Shown here: positions 49,196 to 59,839 of the stretch, in pieces
How positions within the stretch are numbered: the stretch's first letter is position 1
Layout: every line of letters starts with the position of its first letter
DNA from: Xestospongia muta
Taxonomy: Eukaryota; Porifera; Demospongiae; Haplosclerida; Petrosiidae
Length of the DNA: 64,000 nt
NCBI GenBank assembly: GCA_963693285.1
Contig: OY848919.1
Coordinates: forward strand, 5,858,136 to 5,922,135
Reading direction: 5' to 3'
Translations under genes and position numbers: made by a program
The notes under the pieces: model-generated
Database searches by the model: none
What the model saw: only the letters and a program-made list of their open reading frames with translations
What the model was told of the DNA's origin: nothing

Positions 49196-49905
49196 ATGAC
49201 CAAGCAGCTGAAGACTTGGAAAAGAAGGATCCAGTGTATCAGTTCACAATCTGTAAAGTTAATCATCATATGGAATATCTTAATATTTGTTTATTTAAGT
49301 TTACTTCAAACTTTTGCAGCAATCAAATACATATGTAGTCATAATCAACATAAATTTAGGTATGACTTTGTATTTGATATCATATATTGTCTGATATATC
49401 TTTCCTATCATTTCTTTGGTCTACTTGCTGATGTAAAGACAGGTAAATATAATACAATCATTACTGAAGTCCATAGCAGTCATTGTTAAGATATTCTCAG
49501 ATTTTACACTCTTCTTCTCAATATTATTAAGTGCCTGTTACATTTTACAAGCCATTGGATATTGTATTTTTCATTCTAATATTGTTCAATTTAGTATTGA
49601 TCAATCTGTGGGAGCTTCAGCTGATGAACTGAGTGCTATAATTTACTGGCACACTGTAAGTGTGCCTATTGTATTTGTCATTATTCATATTGGACAGACT
49701 CTAAGCAAACAATTTGCACTAGTGTATTATGTATTATCATGTGTGGCTGTATCTACTGTCATTATTAGTAACTCATTGTTCAAACACTGGTTGGACATTA
49801 CACATCATAAAATCAATCCAGTTAAATTTATTACTAAAGTACTCAATTATTCCAGAAAAAAAAACTAAAAAGTTATCGTAGTGCTTTAACATACTGGGAG
49901 GAGAT
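49196..49905 (+). pseudogene. POT/SLC15-like transporter, copy B (broken)
   Basis: Begins MTKQLKTWKRRIQCISSQSV and follows the family to TGKYNTIITEVH. Then about 35 bases are missing (the FLSWIIAGLA helix start), shifting the frame. The frame recovers near 49600 (VGASADELSAIIYWHTVSVP) and runs to VLNYSRKKN, where a stop follows. Homology ends near 49905 (CGTAGTGCTTTAACATACTGG). The C-terminal half is absent. The upstream conserved block is only partly retained (49127-49195). Confidence 0.9.
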
Positions 49906-51340
49906 ACATGTAACCTGTATGACCATATATTTGCCAAATTAATCCTTGCAATTTTACAGTGATTATTTATATGAATATGAACATATATCACTCAGTAATA
50001 TTTATATATGACTACATTTTATAAGCATTTTCTGGCACCCAAATTATGAGACCTGCAATATATTACAAATAAAATATATAGTGGTGGTATATGTGACCCA
50101 ATTTTAGAAAACCACACACTCTGCACAAAATTCGAAAATTGAATTATTGATATCACGTAAAAGAGCATCATTTCCTCTTCAAAATGTCGTTGGTTGTATG
50201 TTGTTACAACGTCTGGTTGTTAAGATACATGCGTTTTCATTTCATTTGTCAAAAATGGTCTTTAGAAAATTTAATTATAAGATTTCCGTATATTTTCCGT
50301 TTGATGACGTCACATGTACTTACACGTTGTGCGTTTTCGGAGTTTGTCTGTTTGTCAGTTTGTTTCTACCATCTTTTCTGTTCTTCTTTGCTGTGTGATT
50401 TGCACTTTAGGGATTGTGGATGATTGTTCATTCGTTTATTTGTTACGCAATTCAAATTGGATAACGAATGTAAGTTTATTTAATTATGTAAGTAGTTTGT
50501 AGTTCTTTTTATTAATTTTGTTGCATTAGGTCAAGCGTTTTTAGTTAGGAGTTTTAATGCTTTCTAACTGTTGTGATGGTATTGAAACTGTTTTCTTGAT
50601 AGAGTACTAAGATATAAACCACGCCTATTAATTTATTAAGGCCAGCGGTCAAGTGCTTTTATGAAACATGTTTTATAAACACCAAAAGACAATCATATTT
50701 TTTGTTGTTTTTATTGGATTAGGTGTGTATGTTGTGGCTTTTAGAAAAGCCATTTAAAAAGTTTATAGTTATTGTTTACATGACCTCCTGTTGTGGCCCA
50801 CTAGACTGCATTTTCCACATTTTTTTGATGATTTAGATGATGATCTATATATGCAAAGCAGTATGTATGATTGTTTATATTAACTAGTACGTGTATATAG
50901 GTATGTTGTAACATTGTGTCGGTATATTCAAGTGATTGTATAGTTTTATGTATAGTTGTTAACAACTATTCATGGTAGCTGTATGGATACAAAACTTGAT
51001 TCTGAAGGTTTACTAGTGTTTTTTAGAAATCAGAAAGCTTTAGTAAACATACATTCCCACATGGAATACGTTTAGTATTATAGTAAGCAGGATATATGTT
51101 AACTAAAAAATTAATGTAAAAAGGGAAATGCATCTTGTTTTCTTGTAGTTTTCAATACAACCCAAAAAACAAAACAAAGTCATTGCTTTATATGTAATTT
51201 GTGAAATACTAGTGAGTGTAATCTAGAAATGGTTAGTCCAATTTTAATCATTAAAAAATGTGATTATGTAGCTACGCTTGCAGTAATAATATATACAATA
51301 GTTATATTATCTTTGGCCCATACATTTATTAAACATAACA
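49906..51340. other. Non-coding interval
   Basis: No supported gene. Several overlapping plus-strand open frames at 50147-50502 have no family features. Slightly richer in TG dinucleotides than the neighbourhood. Confidence 0.4.
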
Positions 51341-51697
51341 GGTATAGTTTACAAGACACACATAGCTTGTAAGCTAAAACCGTGAGAAGAGATGTTTCTG
51401 TGTCCATATCAGCTATGGAATGATTCATATATAGCATATTATAATGACTGTAACAAGTAGAAAAAAAATGACTATGTGAATATGTTTAGTTTATTACACT
51501 GGACTAGTGTACAGTTGAATTATGTTACATATTGACATTATTGTAATAAAACATTATGGCAAAACTGAAAGGTGATTAATGAGCAACAATGCTAGATTTG
51601 ATCTAGCATATAAGCTGTAATATATCAGTAGCTAAGAAAATTAAGCTACTACTTTTGAATAATAACCTCTTGTTATAACATAGATTAAGACATTTAA
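51341..51697 (+). promoter_or_regulatory. Conserved upstream region of transporter copy C
   Basis: Contains the distal inverted repeat TAGTTTACAAG / CTTGTAAGCTA (51345-51376, spacer 10), the phrase ATAATGACTGTAACAAGTAGAAA (in part, 51440), TTATTACACTG, and the proximal block at 51588-51645. The same order occurs before copies D, E and F. Confidence 0.6.
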
Positions 51698-53230
51698 ATG
51701 ATGAAGCAGTTGAAGACTTGGAGAAGAAGGATCCAGTGTATCAGTTCACGTTCTGTAAAGTTTATCATCATATGGGATATGTTAATGTATGTTCATATAA
51801 GATTACTTCACTCTTTTGCAGCAATCAACTATATACATAGTCATACTCAACATCAATTTCAATATGACTTTGTTTTTGATATCACATATTGTCTGATATA
51901 TCTCTCCTACCCTTTCTTTGGTCTACTTGCTGATGTAAAGACAGGTAGATATAACACAATCATTACTGGAGTCCATTTCTCATTTTTGTCTTGGATAATT
52001 GCTGGCTTGGCAGTCATTGTAAATATATTCTCAGATTCCACACTCTTCTTGATATTATTGTGTGTTGGTTTCATTTTACAAGTCATTGGATATTGTAGCT
52101 TTCGTTCTAATATTGTTCAATTTAGTATTGATCAATCTGTGGGAGCTTCAGCTGATGAACTAAGTGCTATAATTTACTGGCACTCTGTAAGTGTGCCTAT
52201 TATACTTGCCATTATTCAAATTGGCCAGATTCTAATCAAACAGTTTGCAATTGTGTCCTATGTATTATCAGGTGTGGCTGTATCTATTGTCATTATTAGT
52301 AACTCATTGTTCAAACACTGGTTGGACACTACATCTCATAAAATCAATCCAGTTAAATTAATTGCTAAAGTACTCAATTATTCCAGAAAGAACAAGTATC
52401 CAAGTAATCGTAGTGCTTTGACTTACTGGGAGGAGGACTACCCAAAACGACTTGATCTGGGTATGGAAAAATATGGAGGACCTTTCTCAGAAGAGGAGGT
52501 ACAAGATGTCAAGACTATGTTACGGTTAACACCACTATTAATAGTTCTAATTGGTTTTTCTTGTGGTCAGGAAAAGTCGTGGAAAGCAATCAATGCTCAT
52601 AAAGATGATATTAGCTTCCTTTCAAACCTCATATTAAATCAAACGTTGTCCTCTCTAGTGTCTGGAGTTGGCATCCTAATATATCAGTTTGTTATATATC
52701 CTTGTTTCTATAATCACATTCCCAGTATGCTAAAGAGAATTGGATTGGGCCTACTTTTTGCTTTATTCACTACTATTTATTATATCATCATTTTTGCTTG
52801 TAAAGAACATTTCCATCTTGATACTACTTCATACAAAGTTATGATTGTACCCGAAATATTGTATGGAATTTCCTATGCATTGGTTTTCCCTACATCTTTG
52901 GAGTTCATAATAGCTCAATCTCCTCATGAAATGAGAGGTTTAATGGTTGGTCTATGGTATGCAGCATATGGACTTGGTTATGTTATTGATATCAATGGAA
53001 AGTATCCATTTAATTGTAAAGAAGATATTGTCTGTCAAAATATTTATTACTATGTCATGAAGAGTGCAGTTATTGTCATTATTCTTATGCTATTTGTTAT
53101 TCTAGCAAAGCGATACAAGTTACGAGTAAGGGCAAATGAAATTAACATCCATATGATAGTTGAGGAACATTATGAAAGATATATAGACCAGGAAGAAGAG
53201 TTCAGAGTCTTAATCGACTCCACAGATTAA
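51698..53230 (+). CDS. POT/SLC15-like peptide transporter, copy C (intronless)
   Basis: 510 residues, intact, about 12 hydrophobic segments. Near-identical to copies A, D and F in the central loop (KYPSNRSALTYWEEDYPKRL) and the last third. Differences cluster in helices 3-6 and around GFSCGQEKSWKAINAHKDD. One residue is missing in helix 4 relative to A, and the C-terminus differs (EEEFRVLIDSTD, lacking the RSEMGLSFES stretch). It follows the broken copy B in the array, same strand. Confidence 0.82.
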   Translation: MMKQLKTWRRRIQCISSRSVKFIIIWDMLMYVHIRLLHSFAAINYIHSHTQHQFQYDFVFDITYCLIYLSYPFFGLLADVKTGRYNTIITGVHFSFLSWIIAGLAVIVNIFSDSTLFLILLCVGFILQVIGYCSFRSNIVQFSIDQSVGASADELSAIIYWHSVSVPIILAIIQIGQILIKQFAIVSYVLSGVAVSIVIISNSLFKHWLDTTSHKINPVKLIAKVLNYSRKNKYPSNRSALTYWEEDYPKRLDLGMEKYGGPFSEEEVQDVKTMLRLTPLLIVLIGFSCGQEKSWKAINAHKDDISFLSNLILNQTLSSLVSGVGILIYQFVIYPCFYNHIPSMLKRIGLGLLFALFTTIYYIIIFACKEHFHLDTTSYKVMIVPEILYGISYALVFPTSLEFIIAQSPHEMRGLMVGLWYAAYGLGYVIDINGKYPFNCKEDIVCQNIYYYVMKSAVIVIILMLFVILAKRYKLRVRANEINIHMIVEEHYERYIDQEEEFRVLIDSTD

Positions 53231-54079
53231 GATAATTTACTTAGTAACATAACTAGTTTAAGAGAATTCAATCATATTGAATTAAAACTTTATGCTCCTT
53301 TTCAAAAATTCCTTTTTTTGTGATGAATTATTGATTATATTAAAACTAAATTCTGTTCATGTTTAACATTTACGTTTAGCGTGACGTGAGATAAGGAAAA
53401 AGAATCAGAAAGAACAGGTTGGCTGTTTACTAGTTCCCACTTTAATAACATTGACTAACATTATGCAATGTCTTACTAGCTGTGAAAACCCGATGATGCC
53501 AAGTACGTACTTAAATAGGCCTATAAGTCAATTTAAATTGGTAATTGAAAGCATCATAGTGTGTGTACGGTTTATAGATCTATATATGCAAAAGTATTTA
53601 GCAATATCTTGAGTTCTTGAACAACAATTAGAGTTACCATTTATTTAACAAATTAAGATAGATTCATGCAATGAACAGGCAAGGAAATTGATTCATTTAT
53701 TAAAAGATGATAAAGGAGCTAAGAGAGATGCAGATTTAGTTGAACTTTATGCTGATGAAGGTTATGATCATGGCATTTTATTAATTTCATTAATTGTAAG
53801 ACATTGAATATGTTGTATTAGATAAACCAAACTGAGACATAATCTTTTAATAGTTCTATGAAGATAAGGCTTTTGCATTTAAATAAGTGAGCTCACTAGT
53901 TGTATCCATACTAATATAAATGATTTTAGACAAGATCACCGATTATATAATCAACTTACATGAGCCTGTCATTGTTTATATAAATTCTAGAGATCAGCGT
54001 ACATGTAATATTTATGTGAAATAGTTACTGTCCTATTAAGTTACAAAAGGTTATGTAAGTTTATTTAACAAAACAGTTA
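53231..54079. other. Non-coding interval with one exon-like segment
   Basis: 53679-53760 has an acceptor (AACAG), an open frame ARKLIHLLKDDKGAKRDADL then VELYADE and a GT donor. It looks like a stray internal exon of an unidentified gene. Otherwise nothing coding. Confidence 0.4.
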
Positions 54080-54586
54080 TAGTTTACAAGACACATACAG
54101 CTTGTAAACTAAAATATCATGGAATTATTATATATCATTTTTTTCACAAGTAGTTAGGTTCTTTAACAATAATATACAGCTATGTAATGACTTTCTATAT
54201 AACATATAATGACTTTTACAAGTAGAAAACAATGTGATTTGTTGATTGTGTTTAGATCATTACACTGTACTGTTATATGGTTATATTTCGTCCGACAGGA
54301 AATGTATACTTTGTTGTATAAAGGTAGGTTAAGGTTTAGGGGGTGGGGATCAGTTTAATACACAACAAAGTATACATTTCCTGCCGGACGAATAGACACT
54401 GCCTATATTATATTGCACTTTGACACTATCGTAAAAAAAACGTTATAACAAACTGAAAGCTAATTAATAAACAGGAATGTTAGCTTTGATCTTGTATACA
54501 AGCTGTAATATATCAGTAAACTAACAAAATAAAGCGACTATTTTGGAATACTAACGTGATATTATAACATATTTTTAAAAGTTTAA
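54080..54586 (+). promoter_or_regulatory. Conserved upstream region of transporter copy D, interrupted by a MITE
   Basis: Distal inverted repeat TAGTTTACAAG / CTTGTAAACTA is perfect here (54080-54111). The phrase ATTACACTG at 54259 and the proximal block at 54474-54534 follow. A 107-bp hairpin element (54286-54392) splits the region; copies C, E and F lack it. Confidence 0.6.
54286..54392. mobile_element. Short hairpin MITE, about 107 bp
   Basis: Arms TTCGTCCGACAGGAAATGTA and the inverse ending TTTCCTGCCGGACGAA, about 32 bases each and almost perfect, bordered by TA-rich bases (possible TA target duplication, as in Tc1/mariner-derived elements). Confidence 0.8.
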
Positions 54587-56134
54587 ATGATGAGGAAGCT
54601 GACGGCCTGGAAAAGAAGGATCCAGTGTATCAGTTCTCGTTCTGTAAAGTTTATCATCATATGGGATATCTTAATGTTTGTTCATTTAAGTTTGCTTCTA
54701 TCTTTTGCATCAATCAACTACATACATAGTCATACTCAACATCAATTTAGATATGACTTTGTCTTTGATATTGAAACTTGTCTGATATATCTCTCCTACC
54801 CTTTCTTTGGTCTACTTGCTGATGTAAAGACAGGTAGATATAACATAATCATTACTGGAGTCCGTTTCTTATTTTTGTCTTGGATAATTGCTGGCTTAGC
54901 AGTCATTGTTGAGATATTCTCAGATTCCACACTCTTCTTCTTGATATTATTGTTTGCCTGCTACATTATACAAGTCATTGGATATTGTAGCTTTCGTTCT
55001 AATATTGTTCAATTTAGTATTGATCAATCTGTGGGAGCTTCAGCTGATGAACTCAGTGCTATAATTTACTGGCACTCTGTAAGCTTGCCTATTGTATTTG
55101 TCATTATTCATATTGGACAGATCCTAACCAAACAATTTGCAATAGTGTCCTATGTATTATCAGGTGTGGCTGTATCTACTGTCATTATTAGTAACTCATT
55201 CTTCAAACACTGGTTGGACACTACATCTCATAAAATCAATCCAGTTAAATTAATTGCTAAAGTACTCAATTATTCCAGAAAGAACAAGTATCCAAGTAAT
55301 CGTAGTGCCTTGACTTACTGGGAGGAGGACTACCCATCACGACTTGATCTGGGTATGGAAAAATATGGAGGACCTTTCTCAGAAGAGGAGGTACAAGATG
55401 TAAAGACTATGTTACGATTAACACCACTACTAATAAGTGTAGTGGCTTTTTCTTGTGGTCAGGAATATTCGTGGAAAGCATTCAATGCTCATAAAGATGA
55501 TGTTAGCTTCCTTACAAACGTTATATTAAATCGAACAATGTCCTCTTTAGTATCTGTAGTTGTCATCCTGATATATCAGTTTATTATATATCCCTGTTTC
55601 TATAATTACATTCCCAGTATGCTAAAGAGAATTGGATTGGGCCTACTTTTTGCTTTATTCACTACTATTTATTATGTCATCATTTTTGCTTGTAAAGAAC
55701 ATTTTCATTTGGACACAACTTCATACAAAGCTATGATTGTGCCCGAAATATTATATGGAATTTCCTATGCTTTGGTTTTCCCTACATCTTTGGAGTTCAT
55801 AATAGCTCAATCCCCTCATGAAATGAGAGGTTTAATGGTTGGCCTATGGTATGCAGCATATGGGCTTGGTTATGTTATTGATATCAATGGAAAGTATCCA
55901 TTTAATTGTAAAGAAGACATTGTCTGTCAAAATATTTATTACTATGTACTGAAAAGTGCAGTTATTCTCATTATAGTTATACTTTTTGTTATTCTAGCAA
56001 AAAGATACAAGTTACGAGTGAGGGCAAGTGCTATTAACATACATTTGATAGCTGAGGAACATTATGAAAGATATATGGACCAGGAAGAAGAGTTCAGGAG
56101 TGAAATGGGATTATCGTTTGAGTCCATAGATTGA
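54587..56134 (+). CDS. POT/SLC15-like peptide transporter, copy D (intronless)
   Basis: 515 residues, intact, starts MMRKLTAWKRRIQCISSRSV. Same topology as copy A; closest to it over the last 300 residues (AFSCGQEYSWKAFNAHKDDV, LNRTMSSLVSVVVILIYQF). An AATAAA lies at 56152. No ExxER motif in helix 1 (VKFIIIWDILMFVHLSLLLS). Function as a peptide or other solute transporter is inferred only from family resemblance. Confidence 0.82.
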   Translation: MMRKLTAWKRRIQCISSRSVKFIIIWDILMFVHLSLLLSFASINYIHSHTQHQFRYDFVFDIETCLIYLSYPFFGLLADVKTGRYNIIITGVRFLFLSWIIAGLAVIVEIFSDSTLFFLILLFACYIIQVIGYCSFRSNIVQFSIDQSVGASADELSAIIYWHSVSLPIVFVIIHIGQILTKQFAIVSYVLSGVAVSTVIISNSFFKHWLDTTSHKINPVKLIAKVLNYSRKNKYPSNRSALTYWEEDYPSRLDLGMEKYGGPFSEEEVQDVKTMLRLTPLLISVVAFSCGQEYSWKAFNAHKDDVSFLTNVILNRTMSSLVSVVVILIYQFIIYPCFYNYIPSMLKRIGLGLLFALFTTIYYVIIFACKEHFHLDTTSYKAMIVPEILYGISYALVFPTSLEFIIAQSPHEMRGLMVGLWYAAYGLGYVIDINGKYPFNCKEDIVCQNIYYYVLKSAVILIIVILFVILAKRYKLRVRASAINIHLIAEEHYERYMDQEEEFRSEMGLSFESID

Positions 56135-56196
56135 GACAGTTTAATTTGATGAATAAAATAATGTATTAAGACCTTTATTCTTAAGTTTTTCAAAAT

Positions 56197-56428
56197 GTAT
56201 ATTTGCAAAAAGGGACCACTTGTGTCAAAATATTCGTGACCTGATTTGTGAAAAAACCACTGTTAAAACATATCAAAAAAAAGGTTTTGCATACATATAG
56301 GATGGTTATGCATATATAGCAACTGTATGTATACTAAACCGTGTTTTGATATGTTTTAACAGTTGATTTTTTTCACAAATCAGGTCACAAATGTTTTGAC
56401 ACATGTACAAGTGTTCCCTTTTGCAAAT
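56197..56428. mobile_element. Hairpin MITE, about 230 bp, 3' of copy D
   Basis: The left arm from TTGCAAAAAGGGACCACTTG through GTGACCTGATTTGTGAAAAA to TGTTAAAACATATCAA is repeated inverted at 56350-56428. Arms are about 80 bases with a few mismatches and a loop of about 70 bases. It begins about 45 bases after the polyadenylation signal of copy D. Confidence 0.85.
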
Positions 56429-56429
56429 A

Positions 56430-56935
56430 ATTTAAGTTTTAATTTTAGCTTCAGATTTAATTTTTTTAGAAAATAATTTCTTGTAATTATATAATAATAT
56501 TTGTAGCCTGAATTATTTATTAAACATATAAAATGGAATTAGTTAAACATCTTAAAAGTATCTAATTGACCACTATTAAGCATACATTGCAATAATACAT
56601 AAAAGTATTTATTGTTGTCACATGACTCAGTTTGATCCACCATCTATTATATTTATATTAGTATTCATATAATAATTGTTAAAGGTTTTTGTTAAAATGT
56701 GTGCTTTTATTTACTTCAAAACAATTCAATTAGTGTCAAGTAATAGCATTGTATATAAAGACATATTGACTAGGAAGAATATACATGTCAATAGGTTCAT
56801 AGACTACATAAGGCAACATACATAAACCATTTCATTGCTTATTTAAATGCATGAGTTCAGTATAATGTGTCCAGTAATTATTATGTACAATAGTTATTGT
56901 TCTATCTTTCATAAAAGTTTAAGTTTATTAAACAA
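56430..56935. other. Non-coding interval
   Basis: 56560-56780 has paralogous stretches at 36945 and 23310. No gene. Confidence 0.5.
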
Positions 56936-56938
56936 AAC

Positions 56939-57318
56939 AGGTATAGTTTACAGCTTATAAACTAAAAATGTAATCGAGATTTAAATGATTTTTTTTCACA
57001 TGTACTTCATTTCTGTGATAATATGCAGCTATGAAATGACTTCTATATAACATATTATAATGACTGTTACAAGTAGAAAGAAACATGATTTGTAGATTGT
57101 GAATAGTTCATAACACTGATTGCTGTACATTTATATTATATTGCACTTTAACACTATTATAAATAAACATTGTGACGAAACTGAAAGCTAATTAATGAAC
57201 AGCAATGTTAGTTTTGATCTAGTATACAAGCTGTAAGATATCAGTAAACTATATAATAAAATAACTCAACTATTTTGGAATACTAACATGATATTATAAT
57301 ATAGATTAGGAAGTTAAA
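56939..57318 (+). promoter_or_regulatory. Upstream region of broken transporter copy E
   Basis: The distal inverted repeat has lost most of its spacer (TAGTTTACAGCTTATAAACTA at 56944-56964), and the proximal block is at 57203-57262. It belongs to a dead gene but helps define the conserved parts. Confidence 0.5.
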
Positions 57319-57860
57319 TGATGAAGCAGATGACAACTGGAGAAGAAGGATTCAATGTATCAGTTTAGTGTCTGTAAAGATTATAACCATATGAGATATC
57401 TTAATGTATGTTCATTTATGTTTAATCTTTTGCAGTAATCAACACATACATAGTAATAATCAACACCAATTGAGATATAACTTTGTCTTTAATATCATAT
57501 ATTGTCTGATATATCTCTCCTACCCTTTCTTTGGTCTACTTGCTGATGTAAAAACTGGTAGATATAGCACAATCGTTACTGGAGTGCATTTCTCATTTTT
57601 GTCCTGGATAATTGACAGCTTGCAGTTATTTTAATGCATTCTACATCTTTGGAGTTCATAATAATTCTATCTCCTCATGAAATGAGAAGTTTAATGGTTG
57701 GCCTATGGTATGCAGCATATGGACTTGGTTATGTTATTGATATCAATGGAAAGTATCGATTTAATTGTAAGGAAGACAGTATCTGTTAAATTCTCTATTA
57801 GTATGTCATGAAGAGTGCAGTTATTGTTATTATTCTTATACTATATGTCATTCTAGCAAA
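57319..57860 (+). pseudogene. POT/SLC15-like transporter, copy E (large internal deletion)
   Basis: Starts with a family-like ATGATGAAGCAG that is frame-shifted within a few codons. The family frame is visible from LIYLSYPFFGLLADVKTGRY to FSFLSWIID (57400-57620). It then jumps, with about 290 codons deleted, to STSLEFIILSPHEMRSLMVG (57640-57700; joined across a frame change) and GLGYVIDINGKYRFNCKED. After VILAN the sequence passes directly into the upstream region of copy F. Several stops. Dead. Confidence 0.9.
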
Positions 57861-57861
57861 C

Positions 57862-58284
57862 AGAACATGTGTACTTTACAAGGCACACACAACTTGTAAA
57901 CTTTGCCTACTAAGGCTGTGATCATGCTATTATGATCATTTATTTTTCACACTTATTTTGTTTCCTGACATTCATTACACTGTCATGTAATGATTTTCTG
58001 TATGACATATTATAATAACTGTTACAAGCAGAAAACAAAATAATTTGGTGATTGTGTTTAGTTCATAACACTTTACTGTTGCTTAAAATACAGTTATATT
58101 ATATTACACTTTCATATTAGTAATGTTGTAAAACAAACATTATGACAAATCTAAATCTAATTCATAAACACCAATGTTAGTTTTGATCTAGTATACAAGC
58201 TGTAATCTATCAGTAAACTAACAAAATAAAAGAAACTGTTTTAGAATACTAACATCATATTGTAACATATTTTAAGAAATTTAA
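57862..58284 (+). promoter_or_regulatory. Conserved upstream region of transporter copy F
   Basis: Distal inverted repeat in altered form (TACTTTACAAGG / ACTTGTAAACT, 57871-57902), the phrase ATAATAACTGTTACAAGCAG at 58011, and the proximal block at 58170-58230. Confidence 0.55.
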
Positions 58285-59835
58285 ATGATGAAGCAGTTGA
58301 AGACTTGGAGAAGAAGGATCCAGTGTATCAGTTCACGTTCTGTAAAGTTTATCATCATATGGGATATCTTAATGTTTGTTCATTTAAGCTTACTTCAATC
58401 TTTTGCAGCAATCAACTATATACATAATGATAATCAATATCAATTTAGATATGACTTTGTATTTGATATTGCATATTGTCTGGTGTTTCTCTCCTTTCCT
58501 TTCTTTGGTTTACTTGCTGATGTAAAGACAGGTAGATATAACACAATCATTACTGGAGTGCATTTCTCATTTCTATCTTGGATATTTGCAGGCTTGGCAG
58601 TCATAGTTAATACATTCTCAGATTCCACACTCTTCTTCCTGACATTATTGTTAGGTAGTTACATTTTACAAGTCATTGGATATTGTAGTTTTCGTTCTAA
58701 TATTGTTCAATTTAGTATTGATCAATCTGTGGGAGCTTCAGCTGATGAACTGAGTGCTATAATTTATGTGCACTCTGCAATTGTGCCTATTACATTTGTA
58801 ATTATTCAAATTGGGCAGATTCTAATCAAACAGTTTGCAATAGTGTCCTATGTATTATCAGGTGTGGCTGTATCTACTGTCATTATTAGTAACTCATTGT
58901 TCAAACACTGGTTGGACACTACACCTCACAAAGTCAATCCAGTTAAATTAATTGTAAAAGTACTCAATTATTCCAGGAAGAACAAGTATCCACGTAATCG
59001 TAGTGCATTTACCTACTGGGAGGAGGACTATCCATCACGACTAAATTTGAGTATGGAAAAATATGGAGGACCTTTCTCAGAAGAGGAGGTACTAGATGTC
59101 AAGACTATTTTAAGGTTAACACCACTGTTAATAAGTCTAGTGGGGTTTTCTTGTGGTCAGGAATTGTCATGGAATGCATTTAACAATACTCATAAAAACG
59201 ATCTCCAGTTTTTTTCAAAGTTTATATTAAATCGAACAATGTCCTCTCTAGTATCTGGAGTTGGCATCCTAATATATCAGTTTGTTATCTATCCTTGTTT
59301 CTATAATTACATTCCCAGTATGCTAAAGAGAATTGGATTGGGCCTACTTTTTGTTTTTGTCACTATTACTTATTATATCATCATTTTTGCTTGTAAAGAT
59401 CATTTCTATCTTGATACCACTTCATACAAAGCTATGATTATGCCCGAAATATTGTTTGGAATTTCCTATGCATTGGTTTTCCCTACATCTTTGGAGTTCA
59501 TAATAGCTCAATCTCCTCATGAAATGAGAGGTTTAATGGTTGGCCTATGGTATGCAGCAATTGGACTTGGTTATGTTATTGATATCAATGGAAAGTATCC
59601 ATTTAATTGTAAAGAAGACATTGTCTGTCAAAATATTTATTACTATGTTTTGAAGAGTGCAGTTGTTCTCATTAGTCTTATACTATTTGTTATTCTAGCA
59701 AAGCGATACAAGTTACGAGTGAGGGCAAATGAAATTAACTTACATTTGATAGCTGAGGAACATTATGAAAGATATATGGACCAGGAAGATGATTTTAAGA
59801 GTGAAAAGGGACTATCATTTGAGTCTACAGATTGA
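58285..59835 (+). CDS. POT/SLC15-like peptide transporter, copy F (intronless)
   Basis: 516 residues, intact, the most diverged of the four whole copies: YVHSAIVPITFVIIQIGQIL, NNTHKNDLQFFSKFILNRTM, FVFVTITYYIIIFACKDHFY. The central loop and the FGLLADVKTG, RSNIVQFSIDQ and EMRGLMVGLWYA stretches are kept, so it is under the same constraint. One extra residue lies in the loop after the sixth helix. It is the last member of the array; AATAAA near 59879. Confidence 0.82.
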   Translation: MMKQLKTWRRRIQCISSRSVKFIIIWDILMFVHLSLLQSFAAINYIHNDNQYQFRYDFVFDIAYCLVFLSFPFFGLLADVKTGRYNTIITGVHFSFLSWIFAGLAVIVNTFSDSTLFFLTLLLGSYILQVIGYCSFRSNIVQFSIDQSVGASADELSAIIYVHSAIVPITFVIIQIGQILIKQFAIVSYVLSGVAVSTVIISNSLFKHWLDTTPHKVNPVKLIVKVLNYSRKNKYPRNRSAFTYWEEDYPSRLNLSMEKYGGPFSEEEVLDVKTILRLTPLLISLVGFSCGQELSWNAFNNTHKNDLQFFSKFILNRTMSSLVSGVGILIYQFVIYPCFYNYIPSMLKRIGLGLLFVFVTITYYIIIFACKDHFYLDTTSYKAMIMPEILFGISYALVFPTSLEFIIAQSPHEMRGLMVGLWYAAIGLGYVIDINGKYPFNCKEDIVCQNIYYYVLKSAVVLISLILFVILAKRYKLRVRANEINLHLIAEEHYERYMDQEDDFKSEKGLSFESTD

Positions 59836-59839
59836 GACA

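Noticed and set aside
50147..50502. Three overlapping plus-strand open frames
   Set aside because: No homology features and no support for any one frame.
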